Position numbers and translations under genes: made by a program
Assembly: GCA_025174535.1 (NCBI GenBank)
Contig: JALBUN010000002.1
Span: 248,001 to 312,000, forward strand
From: Cantharellus purpuraceus
Taxonomy: Eukaryota > Basidiomycota > Agaricomycetes > Cantharellales > Hydnaceae
DNA length: 64,000 bases
Direction of reading: 5' to 3'
Part shown: positions 19,037 through 30,376 of the stretch, piece after piece
Numbering within the stretch: position 1 is the stretch's first letter
Layout: every line of letters begins with the position of its first letter
The notes under the pieces: generated by a model
Database searches by the model: none
What the model was told of the DNA's origin: nothing
The model's input: the letters and a program-made list of their open reading frames with translations, nothing else

Positions 19037-19228
19037 CCAACCAAACCTCCAACCAAACCTCCAACCAAACCTCCAACCAAACCTCCAACCAAACCTCCAA
19101 CCAAACCTCCAACCAAACCTCCAACCAAACCTCCAACCAAACCTCCAACCAAACCTCCAACCAAACCTCCAACCAAACCTCCAACCAAACCTCCAACCAA
19201 ACCTCCAACCAAACCTCCAACCAAACCT
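19037..19228. repeat. 12-bp minisatellite, 16 copies
   Basis: Sixteen perfect head-to-tail copies of CCAACCAAACCT, followed by a degenerate seventeenth. The opposite strand has regularly spaced GG pairs. It translates to four-residue repeats in several frames, none of which looks like a real gene. The left R1 copy has only about two units at the same place. Confidence 0.95.
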
Positions 19229-19258
19229 CCAACCCCCAATCGGACCTAGTGCGTAACA

Positions 19259-20089
19259 GCCTAGTTCAGGGATCAGAGCAGGTGATTGATGATCAGATCA
19301 GGTGATTGCCTTGGAATATTCTACCCCTTTCCATAACTGTTTTGGAACCTGCAAAATTATGGTGTTAGGGCAAACTCTAAATCACCACAATTCCATGAAT
19401 GAACAGCTGAGAAGAATATCAAACCCTGCTGCAGCACGACTCCAGAAACAATTTAATGTTTGTACTTTGGTTACAATCCTTTGTATTGGTCAATGCAGAC
19501 TATACGCAGAAATGTAATATGTTTCTTAGCAGCAAGAAATGAATAAGACTTCCAGAGTCTAGAGTTCACAGATGCTTAGGGGTCCAGATATTCCAAAATG
19601 AGGGGAATGCACTTAGAGGCTAAAGGAAGTAGGTGGATGAATCCAACCGTCCAACCAGTGGCACTCTGAAGCAGGTAACAGCGATGTGTGAAGTAGTCTA
19701 GCAACTGCTTCACATGAGTTCAAGCTTCTAATGCTCTGCAAAGGCAGTACACACTAGTGACTTAAACAAGAGCACTAATGGCAGGACTATCGACAGACAA
19801 TCTCACCCTGTAGATTCGTAGTCATGTGAGGCAAATACTACACTCATGCCCAAAGCAGGAATATCACTACTTTGAGTGCAATCAAGCACAGTTATACAAC
19901 TGTAAAAGATCCTTGAACTGGTAATCAACGGTTACTGAGATATAGAGGATGACACTGTATGTCACTCTAGTCACACTGGTGTGCAGAAGATGGGTAGAAT
20001 AGGTTGAATATGTTGCTATTTCAGAGGCAGAATGACCTCCTTATATATTGTATTTACAGGGGCTGAGTAATGCTTCTGGAATATTCTAC
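19259..20089. other. spacer with R2 fragment, no gene seen
   Basis: 19260-19345 is a partial R2 copy. The rest is unique sequence without a supported frame. Confidence 0.55.
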
Positions 20090-20753
20090 CTATTAATAGA
20101 TGGAAACTACTGGAAGGTTGTGGAAGGTGGAAGAAAAGGGTAGAATATTCCAAGCCAATCACAGGTTCTGATCACTGAACTAACACTGATCAGGAGCTGA
20201 ATAATGGTTCTGGAAAGTTCTATCTAATAATAGAAGGAAACAGCTAGAATGTTATGGAAAGGGGTAGAATATTCCAAGGCAATCACCTGATCTGATCCCT
20301 GAACTAGGCACTGATCAGGCAAAAAGAAGGGTATCCACCCTGTTTTCTGCACTGGTTTGCACAGCCATGGATAGCCACATCTCAGGTGATGATCTCCATG
20401 GAAACTAGTGCCCTGAGAGGCTATGGTTGTCAAGTTACAGAATATTTATTGATCAGAGACATCTGAGCTTGAATTCAGGCCAAATGCCCGGTCCAAAGGC
20501 AGAGAGCCGACTGTGTGAAGGTTTGTGGGTGCCTATGGGTCCACAACTGTAGCACAGCAGAATAAGAGCATTCTGGGCTGAGTTCTGCATGGAATATTCC
20601 CAAAAAAATATGGAAAAATAGAGAATATTTGAATAAGTCCATTCCAGGTACAAGCATCAAGTATATGCTGATATTTAGGAATGGAAAAGCAAAGTATAGC
20701 ACATTGGTGCTGCATAAATAGGATTTGATAGGGAAAAGGTGATTCCCATACAG
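20090..20753 (-). repeat. repeat R2, right arm of inverted pair
   Basis: Inverted match to 17232-18076 without the solo LTR. The GGTAT at 20330-20334 marks the unfilled target site. Confidence 0.8.
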
Positions 20754-20879
20754 AGGGCACAGCACATAAGCTGAAGCCAAGTCTGTTCCAACCCTCACAA
20801 CACACCCCAATCCCCACTCTGACTCTGACCCCCAACTCCGATCCAGGTTCTGACCTCCAATCAGACCTAGTGTGTAACA
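20754..20879 (-). repeat. R1 terminal fragment
   Basis: From GGCACAGCACATAAGCTGAAG to GACCTAGTGTGTAACA at 20879 this matches the end of R1, joined directly to R2 sequence. It lacks the minisatellite array. Confidence 0.7.
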
Positions 20880-23800
20880 ACCTCAGTCATGCCATCCAAC
20901 TTCTTTCTATGGCTGACACTATGATAGGACACAGTAGATAAGGTAAAGCACTTTATATTCCATGTTTTTGTGTATATTGTGGTCATCTGCAGGGTAAGTA
21001 GACCCCTACATTCTGGACACCAAGACTCACTGGTCATTCTTTGTTTGTAGTCTGAATAGTCTCACCATCTTCATCATCTTTGTTGATATGAAGAATGGCA
21101 TCTTGATATGCTTGAGCCTTGTGAGGATGAGGGCCCATTCCTGACACCTGACACACAACATTAATCTGCATGTACATAGCACTAGAAAGTAACTGTGATT
21201 TACCAGTCTCTGAGCTGGAGATATCCTCACTGCTCTCGAATTGTCTGCTGGAAAAAAGTGATCAAATTGTAAATGGGGTTCAAATAAGCCTGCAATATGT
21301 ATTCAATATTGAGATTGCAAGGAATCACATATGTTGGCCCATGGCCCAGAGAGGAAACAGCACTCATACACATCCTATGGAGGCTGTACTCACCGATAAC
21401 ATCGATGTACATCATTGTCTTACAGATTTACAAACTAGAATGGATGTGAGGAGCGTCGAGAGAGTCCGAACGAGCTCAAGTCTTTGAACTTTGGGCAATT
21501 AGCAGTTTGGTTCCCGGCTTGAGCCGAACCGGGCGGAGCTGCCGGCAACACTAGTTGGACAATGATTATTGCACTTCCTTCAAGGAATTTTTTTTTTTTC
21601 GGTTGGGCCGTCGTTTCATTCACCGATTCTTTGATTCACCGTTACTGCATTCTCGACGTTTCAACTGTCAGCATGCACGTTCTATGAATTTGGTATTTTG
21701 CAGTGTCCACGTCGTATATGCAAAGGTTTGGGTATATGGCTTGTACTTAGTAGCGCGTCTTACGACCACAGTGCTACATCGATTACTCAGTTTCTAGGTA
21801 CGTAACCCTTGTTCGCCAGGAGCGAGTCTCCTTATCCGCCGATAGATAATTATGAAACTATGACTGGTATCTGTGTTGATGAAAGTCGGCCGCTCAGCGC
21901 TGTGGCTCTGGTATACATATACACGCAGGAATCACGGAGGTCCTAGTCTGCGCTATAGTAGCTATCTGTCTGCCGATTGACGTGTGGTGGACTTGACAAT
22001 ATTTCCATGTTTTCCATGAACTCGAGCATCATGTGGGTCAGGGCGAATCCTGCATACAATAAATATTGTTGAACCCAGTCTGCTGAGATCACGCAAAAAT
22101 GTGGCGAGCCCTCACAGTAGAGCGTTGGTCTCAATATAAGGGGTTTACAAGGTTAGGAATATTGCTGAGATATGCGGGGAAATTACTTATGAAGGAGACT
22201 CGGACCCGCTTGGATCCGAGAGTGAGTGGATAAGGTAGCTTCATGCATGTGCCGGCCCGGGTCATAATATTGCTCGAGACTCGTCCAGAGGTACTTATCA
22301 TACCGACCCAAACTCAGATCTACGAGACTTCGAGGGAAAGAAAGGCGATACATATGTAGCCATTTCGATAACCTACTCTCGCTGCTCCTTTAGGTTGATG
22401 CCGCGGGCACGGAGTATTTAAGAGCGCCGAAATCGATTAAATTCAAGAAGTAACAACGGCCACATAGTTCACTCACACCCGGTTTAAATGAGCTCGATTT
22501 GGGCTTGTAGTTGTATTGTCTCATCTGGTTATAAGCGTATGAGACTCTTGGTATCCCAGGAGAGCCTTGCCAGTCTCCATCTCAGTCGAGGGCACAACTG
22601 TATGCCAGAGACTTTTGCGCGAAGTCTCAATATATGGTGCGGCGAAGCCCCTGTATGCAGCCGATGCTAGTGGATATTATGGCATCACCCCTAAGTTCCA
22701 CACCTTATCTTGGGTTGACCCCGCGGCGAGTGCGCATGAGTATGGCGGTGTGAAGTGTATTACACTGGAAATTGGTGAGTCTTCTCTCCGCCTTCCATTG
22801 CATAGGTGGTCGATATATGTACATCAGGAGGATTGTTCAATAGCCCCTGTTGCTCGCAGAATAGACGTAGCACCGATAAGTGCGCCATGACGCCATTATC
22901 GATCAGAAGAGAGAACCAGGAACGCAGCCGCCTCTGTTCCTCATCGACCTTATTTCCATTGGCCACCAAGCCAACCATGGAATCCAGACCAGAATCACAA
23001 TTCAAGTTGTAGGACCGACCCCCTTTGATCGGGGAAGCGCGGTGATCTGAGAACGAGCCTTTACGGTATAGCGGAGGACATACTATGATCCCCTATTATG
23101 ATTAGGGCCGATGGAAGCTGTGACGTTCACTGATCTGTGGGAGGGGGTATCTTGGTAGATAAGCCCATTCAGGGGACGCCACAACCACATGTACGTCAAT
23201 TAGGGTGGTAACCGGGTATTAGGCCGACTTGCTGTCTATGCAGTCTATTCCAACGTTTTCTTCCACGTTTGCTACAGGATATTATGGGTTCCTGAGCTTT
23301 TAAAAAAAAGCTCTTTCGCTGATGACTCCTTTGATCCACAAGCCGGTGATCGCACTATCTGAGACGATTATTGGCGCCCCGAGAGAAGAGTGCAGAACCA
23401 GGGCACAGACTGGTGGGTAGTTGGGCCCTGCAGAGCTTTTGTTTTTGAAAACAGTATGAGGAGTAACATATGTTAACCTAGAGTTGGTAATGAGTCCCAA
23501 ATGTGCAGGAGAGGTGGTAACATATCATGTTTCACCTTGGATTCCCCCTGAATTTCCCGAGAAAAAGTCGGCCAGCAGATGCAGCGTTAACCACGGTGCT
23601 CTTAACGGAATCATCAGCGCCCGATTCGACCCGATGAGCCATGTGGCACGGAAATGCCCTTGTAGGCAATGCCGGATGCAGCCAGGAGCCAGGTTCCAAA
23701 TAACGTGCACCTTTTGTAATGCGTTTTTTTAAAAAAAGGGTGCCTCGAGAACAATAGAAGAAAGCCCTGGTCGTCGGTCCGTTAGCCCCGCAGGCCTGGG

Positions 23801-23939
23801 TGTGACGCTATGCAAGTACTCAGTGACGAGCTGGTCTCCATATGCCGGATGCGGATCCTGCATTTATCTGCCGTCGGGTCTCACCTCATTTTTTCCTTCG
23901 GAAGTGGTGTCCTTGACCTATCTTTGATACCTCCAAATT
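20880..23939. other. 3-kb intergenic stretch, no confident gene
   Basis: An open minus-strand stretch at 21239-21037 (contains MGPHPHKAQAYQDAILHINK) looks like a coding remnant but has no recognised family. Two short T/A-run palindromes lie at about 23296 and 23713. Other frames here are short and overlap each other. Confidence 0.5.
21037..21239 (-). pseudogene. short coding-like remnant, unknown
   Basis: The minus frame reads a Ser/Glu-rich start, then VVCQVSGMGPHPHKAQ and an acidic end (NKDDEDGETIQTTNKE) before a stop at 21037. Composition is protein-like; no start codon or upstream exon is evident. Confidence 0.25.
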
Positions 23940-26224
23940 ATGCAGTCGAGGCCAGCTTCGCCTTCTCAGAGTCGTAATCATGTCGAGAGCGCATACCACG
24001 TCCTCACATATAATCCTCATGCCGTACACGATTCCCAGATACCACCTCCCGATTCCCAGAGCCACCAGGGCATGGGTAGACTCCACAACTCGCTGGACAT
24101 CCTGTTGCCTTCAGATTGTTTATATTTCCGTGGAACAGGCGTCGATGTCGAACCTTGCACGCTCATGGGTAACCTCGTACTCAATCTCGTAGAGGCAACC
24201 ACCTTTAAGGACATAACTATGCAATTCAAAGGAAAGTCACGCGTCCCACAGGTCCAGGGTGATGGGTTTGTCTTTCGATGTGTAAATATTTTGCACCCGA
24301 ACACTTACAGGTGCACCCTAGTTCCTCTATTCTGGGAACCAACTACCAGACAAATATCATTTACTACCATGACTGGTCCTTTCTCGAGGGAGAGCGTAAA
24401 CACTCTCCCACCCTTAAAGCCGGTCGTCACGTATTTCCCTTTCGACTCCAGCTTGAAGGTTGGCTCCCTTCTACCTTGTCTACACATGGCGGACTAGGTG
24501 GCATAGGTTACAAGCTTCGCGCTACTGCCGTTCGTCCAGTATTTGCTTCAAATCTACATGCCACTGCCGATGTTCGCCTTGTTCGCTCCTTTGCCACAGA
24601 ATCTTTAGAGTACCAGCAGACCCTTGAGCTGGAGAACACTTGGCCCGACAAAATGATGTATTCCCTTATGGTACCCTATAAGGCTTGGGCTGCTGGTGAC
24701 ACCATTACCGCTCTAGTCAAATTCTCCCCTTTGTCGAAAGGCGTCCACATAACAAGTATCACAACCACAATCCAGGAGCATATGAAGACCTACACCAAGC
24801 TCGGCCGGCCGCATAATACAACACGTATTATTGCGACGGCCAAACATGATATTCGTAACGGACAAACAGAGACCATGCAGCTCAACGACCCTTCTCGAAG
24901 TGTCATCATCTCGCGCCGTCCAAGCCCCCCTAGGGCAGCGCCTGGGTCAGCGCCTGAGTCTCCTGCGCTATCTGAGGGTGTACCTTTGTCATTGCCAGAA
25001 GGCACATCTCCCATGGACACGATTCAGGCAAGTTTTCAGCATGTATCAAGTGGCGTGCCTGCCGAGGGTGGTGAGAGTAGCGTGCTCGGTTTCTCTGTCG
25101 GTGATGGTGAACAACATCGCTCCGCTTCCACCTCCTCGGATAATATTGACATTGGCGACGAAGAAGTCGTTGCAACCCTCCCTATTATGTTATCCCCCTT
25201 TTGCACTCCTTCCCACTCAGTCGAACCCATCGTCATAACTCATCGTATACGCTGGAGCGTACTCATGGCAAACCCCGATGGCCACATATCTGAGCTGCGC
25301 TGCTCATTACCCATACATATTCTAGATCACGTACTCCTTGAAGAGGCACGCATTGCCACCCGCGCGACCCATCGTTTAATTTTTGGTCTCGAGGACTCAC
25401 AGGAGCCCACCCTCGAGGAGCTCGAACTCCCTAGTTATCCTGCGCACGTCCTTGACCGAATTGCTAACGCCCATATACCGCCCTCCACTATACCCACTTT
25501 AAATTCGTTAATGGCCCGTCCTGAAAGCGAATCGTCGGCTCCCTCCTCTGCTGTGTCAGCTCCAGAGTTGATATCACCGGGTTCTCCGCCACGCAATGTC
25601 GGCTCACGCGATGTTACTCCTAGCGAACCGACCAGCGCGATTGCGCTCGACTGGGTCAATTCAGAGCTGCACAGGCTGGGCCGTGTGTTGCACCGCCCTG
25701 GGGTCAATACCACCACTCCCCCTGACTCGACGCAGACAAGCAGACATGCGAGTCGCGCCTCAAGCCGGGCTGCAAGTCCCGAGCGCGGGAGCGGCATTGT
25801 GCGGGAGCGGCATCACCATCACCACCACCATCACAGCATATTCTCCTTGAAACACTTCTCCAAGGTCGCATCACCATTCCACGGAAAACACCACCACTCC
25901 GCATCTACGGCCGATTGCGCTCCCCACACTTCTGGCTCGATGACACGGTCTTCCTCTGAGATCCCGACTCCAGAAGTTGCATCTGGTTCTGCCTCCCCGG
26001 TGCTCCCACACGGGCGGTCCGAAGATGAGCTGCACTCTATGGCGCTCATGACTTGCAACTTCAATGAAGTGCCGGACTACGACGTTGCGTCCCGCGGGTT
26101 CCTTGGCGGGGGCGTTACGCCGCTGTCGAGTATACGTGGGCTGCCGTCATACGAGGAGGCCGAACGCTCACATAGCGATAGTGATCTTGCCGTTAGGTTT
26201 GCTGCTACTCGGACGATGGCATGA
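23940..26224 (+). CDS. arrestin-like (alpha-arrestin / ART) trafficking adaptor, 738 aa
   Basis: Alpha-arrestins recruit Rsp5/Nedd4 ubiquitin ligases to membrane transporters and so drive their endocytosis. Two exons: 23940-24281 and 24350-26224, with a 68-bp phase-0 intron. The N-terminal arrestin fold spans roughly residues 45-210 (VLNLVEATTFKDITMQFKG, then IYYHDWSFLEGER, LKAGRHVFPFRLQLEG) and the C-terminal fold roughly 215-390, split by a low-complexity Ser/Pro insert. The tail is long and Ser/Pro-rich with an eight-His run at about 25815-25838 and a second short His cluster. LPSY occurs twice (ELPSYPAH and GLPSYEEAE), which resembles the LPxY/PPxY ligase-binding motifs of this family. 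The DUF-free, 738-residue length is normal. The start is the first ATG giving the conserved fold. Confidence 0.85.
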
Positions 26225-26627
26225 TGTCCTATTTATATCTGCACTGCTCAGCTGTCTATCTGCGTCGAACGGGTAGCCATCGCCCCTGTTGATATGCTGC
26301 GTCGTCGTATGTCCCATCACTCCTCGCGTTAATGTTGTTTGTGCTAGGTTCTGAAATCTCATCCATAGATTGTGCTGCACAAGCTCCCCTTGGTTCTCAG
26401 GTTGTTTTGTATTACCATCAATAGACATGGCCTCGTCATTCCTGTGTTCACGCTTGCTTAGAAGGGCTGCACTGTGCAAATCAATTCATTATATAGGAAA
26501 ACAAAGGGAGGTATGACAAGTAATCCTTGATCCATCCACTTCTAATAACACCCAGTCTATCCTCGTCTAATAAGCTTCAAGAGGACATCTAGACGACACC
26601 TATGCGTCTACCAGTAAATTGAGAGAC

Positions 26628-28190
26628 TTATTTGGTTTGTTGTTCATCGAGGGCCTTCAATTCCCATGGCTGAGATGTAACAAACTGCGAAGTGGGTACA
26701 CCAAGCTCCATCAATCTGCTAAAAGCAGATGCGAAACTGTAAGACAAGCAATCGTGAGAATCGGCAAATATAGGTGTTAAATTGTTGAGCTTCACTCTTT
26801 AAAGAAAAGGTTCTCGTCCTGCGCGTATTTCTTGACCCATTGCTTGAAAGCCTTGTCCTGGACAAGAGCGTAGTCGGACCTGTTTGTAACTCGGTTAGTA
26901 AAAAAAAGGTAAAGGGCAATGCAAAGGCCAGATACACACGGGAGCATCATGAGAGAACCGGTTTTCTTATCCTGAAGTTGCTTGGGACCATCCCACTTGC
27001 GCCAGACCCATCTGGGCATATAATATCAACCACGATTGAGCGGCCGAAGTTTCCAACTTACTTCTCATTCATAAGAAGAGTATAGAACGCGTTGGTGAAC
27101 GTGGTCGGGGAGAATGTCCATGGCCCCTCAAAACCGGATCGGTCAGGGTGGCAACGACCAAGAGCGTGAGCGCCAGCTAAAGCCACAATCTCCTGGTCGT
27201 TGAAGCTGAAAATAGGATAAGTTAAATTTCAACAAAGGTGATATTATGGATCGCGCACCCCATGCGGTAAAAGATCTAGGGAAAGACAATTGTGTGAGTC
27301 ATGAGGATAAAAAACAAAATGGTTGCTTACGCTCCGTAAGTGGTCTTGACCCTTGTCAGCGTCGGGAAGACGGCCATCGGGAGTTGCGTCCTTCTCGAAC
27401 CCATCAATACGACCCGGCCGCCAGGGGATTCTCGGCCCTTGCGCTTCCTATAGGATTATATCCACAGTGAAGTCTTATGGATGAAAAAAGAATAGGCAAT
27501 ATCATACCTGGATGGCTGCAACACCAGCCAATGTCCAAAGGTCACCATAAGAAATCCAGGGAAATTCCTTCTTAACGTCTTCCATGAATACACGAGCTAT
27601 GTCAAGACCAGCATTAGCGCCATGGAGAGCCTCCGGATTAAATCGCATTGTCGCATAATTGCTGAAAAGTATTCAGGCCAGGTATTGGTGGCAATGAAAT
27701 AAAAACAATCCACCTTCCGCCAGTGTTGGTTTCCTTATCGTATGTACCAGATGCGTGCCATGCAAGACGGACGAGAACAGGCCCGTAGGACCCGTCGTCG
27801 TAGTGCTCCGCGTCCAACTTGGAAGCAATTTTATTATACACCTGAAAGGGCCAGGGTGAACAGGCGTCAGGTACTTCGCAGAGGGACACGTACCTTCTGG
27901 TAGTCAGCCATGGTTGGCGTAAAGTTGCTGGCTGCCTTTGCAGTCTGGATTGCTGACTTGGCGACAGTGCCAGCATCTTCCTTGGCAGATGACACGTACA
28001 GGGCACCCCCAATTAAGGCTGCAGCTCCAATACCTAATCCGATGTAGAGCCCACTACCAGACTTGGGAGGTGGGGGACTGCTGCTGCCAGTAGATGTGGT
28101 AAACTTGCGAGCAGATGGTCTGACAAGATTAGGTCTAGCGGCAAGGACGCCACGATAAAACGGTGTACGAGCTCGCAAAATGGAGGCCAT
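26628..28190 (-). CDS. CCP1: cytochrome c peroxidase, mitochondrial, 373 aa
   Basis: A haem peroxidase of the mitochondrial intermembrane space that reduces hydrogen peroxide with electrons from cytochrome c. Nine exons: 28190-27894, 27841-27714, 27661-27508, 27447-27331, 27275-27259, 27205-27062, 27011-26940, 26879-26796, 26736-26628; total 1122 nt. The N-terminus is Arg/Ser-rich (targeting peptide), then a Gly/Ala membrane anchor ([19 protein letters not shown]) as in bipartite CCP presequences. Distal site VRLAWHASG (Arg, Trp, His), proximal His in [11 protein letters not shown], and the radical Trp in GFEGPW are all present. The fifth exon is only 17 nt and supplies IFYRMG, which is needed to keep the frame. 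Convergent with the arrestin gene. Confidence 0.93.
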
Positions 28191-29119
28191 AAAGGTAGTC
28201 GAACGCGTGTTACAAAAGAATTAGAACGCCCATTTTTTTTCTCTCCGCCGTTTGTATTGGGTCAAGCGCCGGGATAGAAACGCATCGAAACTGCGCGACT
28301 GCAGTCTGCTCACCCCTTTTTTTTTTCTGGCTCATTGTGTAAACTGAACATGCCATGGGTTTAGGTCACTTGTCTTCAAAAAGCCTATGCTTGACCAACG
28401 CTGCTTGCTAGTGATTGCGTCTGAGATGCGGACTTTGGACCGGGATGCTGCTTCACGGTTTCACACGGGAGCTCTGCAAAATTTCATCAGTATTGTGGTC
28501 ATTAATCCTGGATTCAGGACATGGAACGGTGGCTGGAAACTGGCCTTGACCTTGTATCGTTTCTCGAGCCTCAACAAATTGTCTGAATTTCATTGCCCTG
28601 CAGTCTCTTTGACTTGCCCCTCCCTCCGAGGGTGAGTAGACAAGGATATCCTGCTCTGAATGTCTCTTCGCTCTCGCAGCTATGGCGTGTCCTTGTCTTA
28701 ATAATTAGGTTCGGATCCTCGTGACAGCATGTCTGGATAGCATGGAAATCGATTGACACGGTTGCTGACGAGAGCACCGTTCATTGACGTTCACTTGCAT
28801 GCAGTGTTTCAGCGCCTTGCTCCTCAGCTTGCTGAATGCCCATCGAGCAGTAGTGTAACTTTTACCTCTCATCGCATGCCAAGGGTGTTTCCCCTGTGTA
28901 TAGAGGAATTCGGCACAGGCTCTAGACTTTCTACGGTATCGTAGAACCATCTGCTTGTTTGAGTGGCTCGAGAATACAACCGAGGCACCGCAAGTCTATC
29001 CCCCGGGCCCCTCATTTGTTTTGTAGGGCATGTAGGGTTCTCACCTCCACTTCTCACTCAGATGACTTCGTTCCCTTCTAATCAAGAAAACGACCTTCCC
29101 AATACATAATTTATTGCTA
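28191..29119. other. intergenic, no gene seen
   Basis: Lies between the start of the peroxidase gene and the end of the isomerase gene. Runs of T near 28230 and 28318 flank the peroxidase promoter side. No supported frame. Confidence 0.5.
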
Positions 29120-30376
29120 TTATAACTTATGGCGTATCTCCTTTCTTGCAAGCTGTCCAAACCTTCTCTGAGGCACCCCTCCCATGAATTGCTCTGCCTG
29201 GGCGTAGCTTTCCCGAAGGTTAACGGCTTCACGCGAATTTTTCTCGTTCATTCCCGCTTTAATAAGCTTCTTAACAGCCAAAAAAGCTTCTGGATCTAAG
29301 CCCTCCAGCTCCTCCACAAGGTATGAGTGTACGCTGGCGTGGAAGGAGGCAACGCTCTGCGCAGGAAACACTTTGCTATGAGAACGGTAAGTCTCAGTAC
29401 ACAATATAGAATCATCTTTTCAGAGCTAGAAAGCATACTTGATGAATCGGGCCTTCTCCAGGTCCTCTGCGGTTAATTTCTTACCAAACAGGAGAACCTC
29501 GTTCGCTAATGATATTCCCACTGTAAAGGGTAAGACAGCTGGACAAAACCGAAATGATTGTTCGTACACTTATCGACGAAAGTGACACTGGACCCCGCCT
29601 CCGCAACAAGACCTGACGAGTCTCTTCAACTATCAGCAGCTAACGAGATTAGTCTACGCTTACCCAAGAACGTAAACGGGACAGAAAGCCATGCATTTGG
29701 GAGCGCGTAAATGAAATCAAAATAGCCCAGTAATGCTGTGAAGAAACATTGTGAGCTGCGACTGGCCCTCTGTGCCAAATGTAAGTATACCTGCGGCTAT
29801 GCCTGTCCAAACCAGGTGAGTGGCCGTACCGGTACAAAACCTGGCACGTACCCATTACTGGGCCATTCAATGCTGCCACTAGCACTTTGGAATGAGAGGA
29901 CAACTGCGCAGAGAAGGTTCAATGGACTTGAAAGTGATTTAGAACTGTGGGATAATGACCAACCACATATCCTACGTCCGTGTTGGAACGAGCCACATTT
30001 GCAAGAAAGTGTTGACGAACCGTTTTGGCTTCTTTCCGGCGGGCATCCACATTAGTGCCTCTGTCACAAAAAAAAAAATAAGCGCTAGTGTTCCGAGGCT
30101 GTCATTGGGTTCGATAATAGATATAGCCTACGCGCAGAAGAACTTCCCGGTTGCCTGCCAGACGGTGACAAGGACATCTTTTCGTTTGTCAATAGCACGC
30201 AGAGCCTCTGCGAAGTCGTCGTAGTCTTGGAGAAAGTACCCGGTGAGTTTTGATCGAGAGCCGACATGCACTGAAGCCTACCGCTTACCTTGTGCTGTCA
30301 GTGCATTATATGAATCTGGTCGCTTTAGGGTTATGGTTGCAATAGGTCCGGAGACATCTACAACGAGAGCACCCAT
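29120..30376 (-). CDS. ECI1: delta3,delta2-enoyl-CoA isomerase, peroxisomal (crotonase family), 261 aa
   Basis: Crotonase-fold enzyme that shifts 3-enoyl-CoA to 2-trans-enoyl-CoA in beta-oxidation of unsaturated fatty acids. Nine exons: 30376-30289, 30225-30132, 30060-29976, 29903-29852, 29802-29791, 29735-29664, 29612-29568, 29520-29439, 29375-29120; total 786 nt. Visible motifs: ATITLKRPDSYNALT at the start, TGKFFCAGTNV and LVAALNGPVMG (oxyanion-hole loops), LVAEAGSSVTFV with the catalytic-type Glu, and a helical tail. The protein ends His-Lys-Leu, a peroxisomal PTS1-type signal like the HRL end of yeast Eci1. Exon 5 is 12 nt; skipping it keeps the frame but removes four residues beside the oxyanion loop. 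Confidence 0.88.

Larger units (their letters stand above)
16498..19258 (-). repeat. repeat R1, right copy, carrying nested R2
   Basis: The inverted partner of 6439-8290: it ends in GACCTAGTGCGTAACA at 19258 and contains the same Cys-rich gene on the minus strand. It is interrupted from about 17095 to 18077 by R2 sequence and holds the expanded minisatellite at 19037-19228. The homology fades at about 16480. Confidence 0.75.

Noticed and set aside
18927..19249. Long frames of VWLE, VGGL or TKPP repeats on both strands
   Set aside because: They are only the 12-bp minisatellite read in several frames; a repeat unit without stops is open in all of them.
22488..23012. Overlapping short plus and minus frames
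   Set aside because: No start context, no splice-joined model and no recognised motif.
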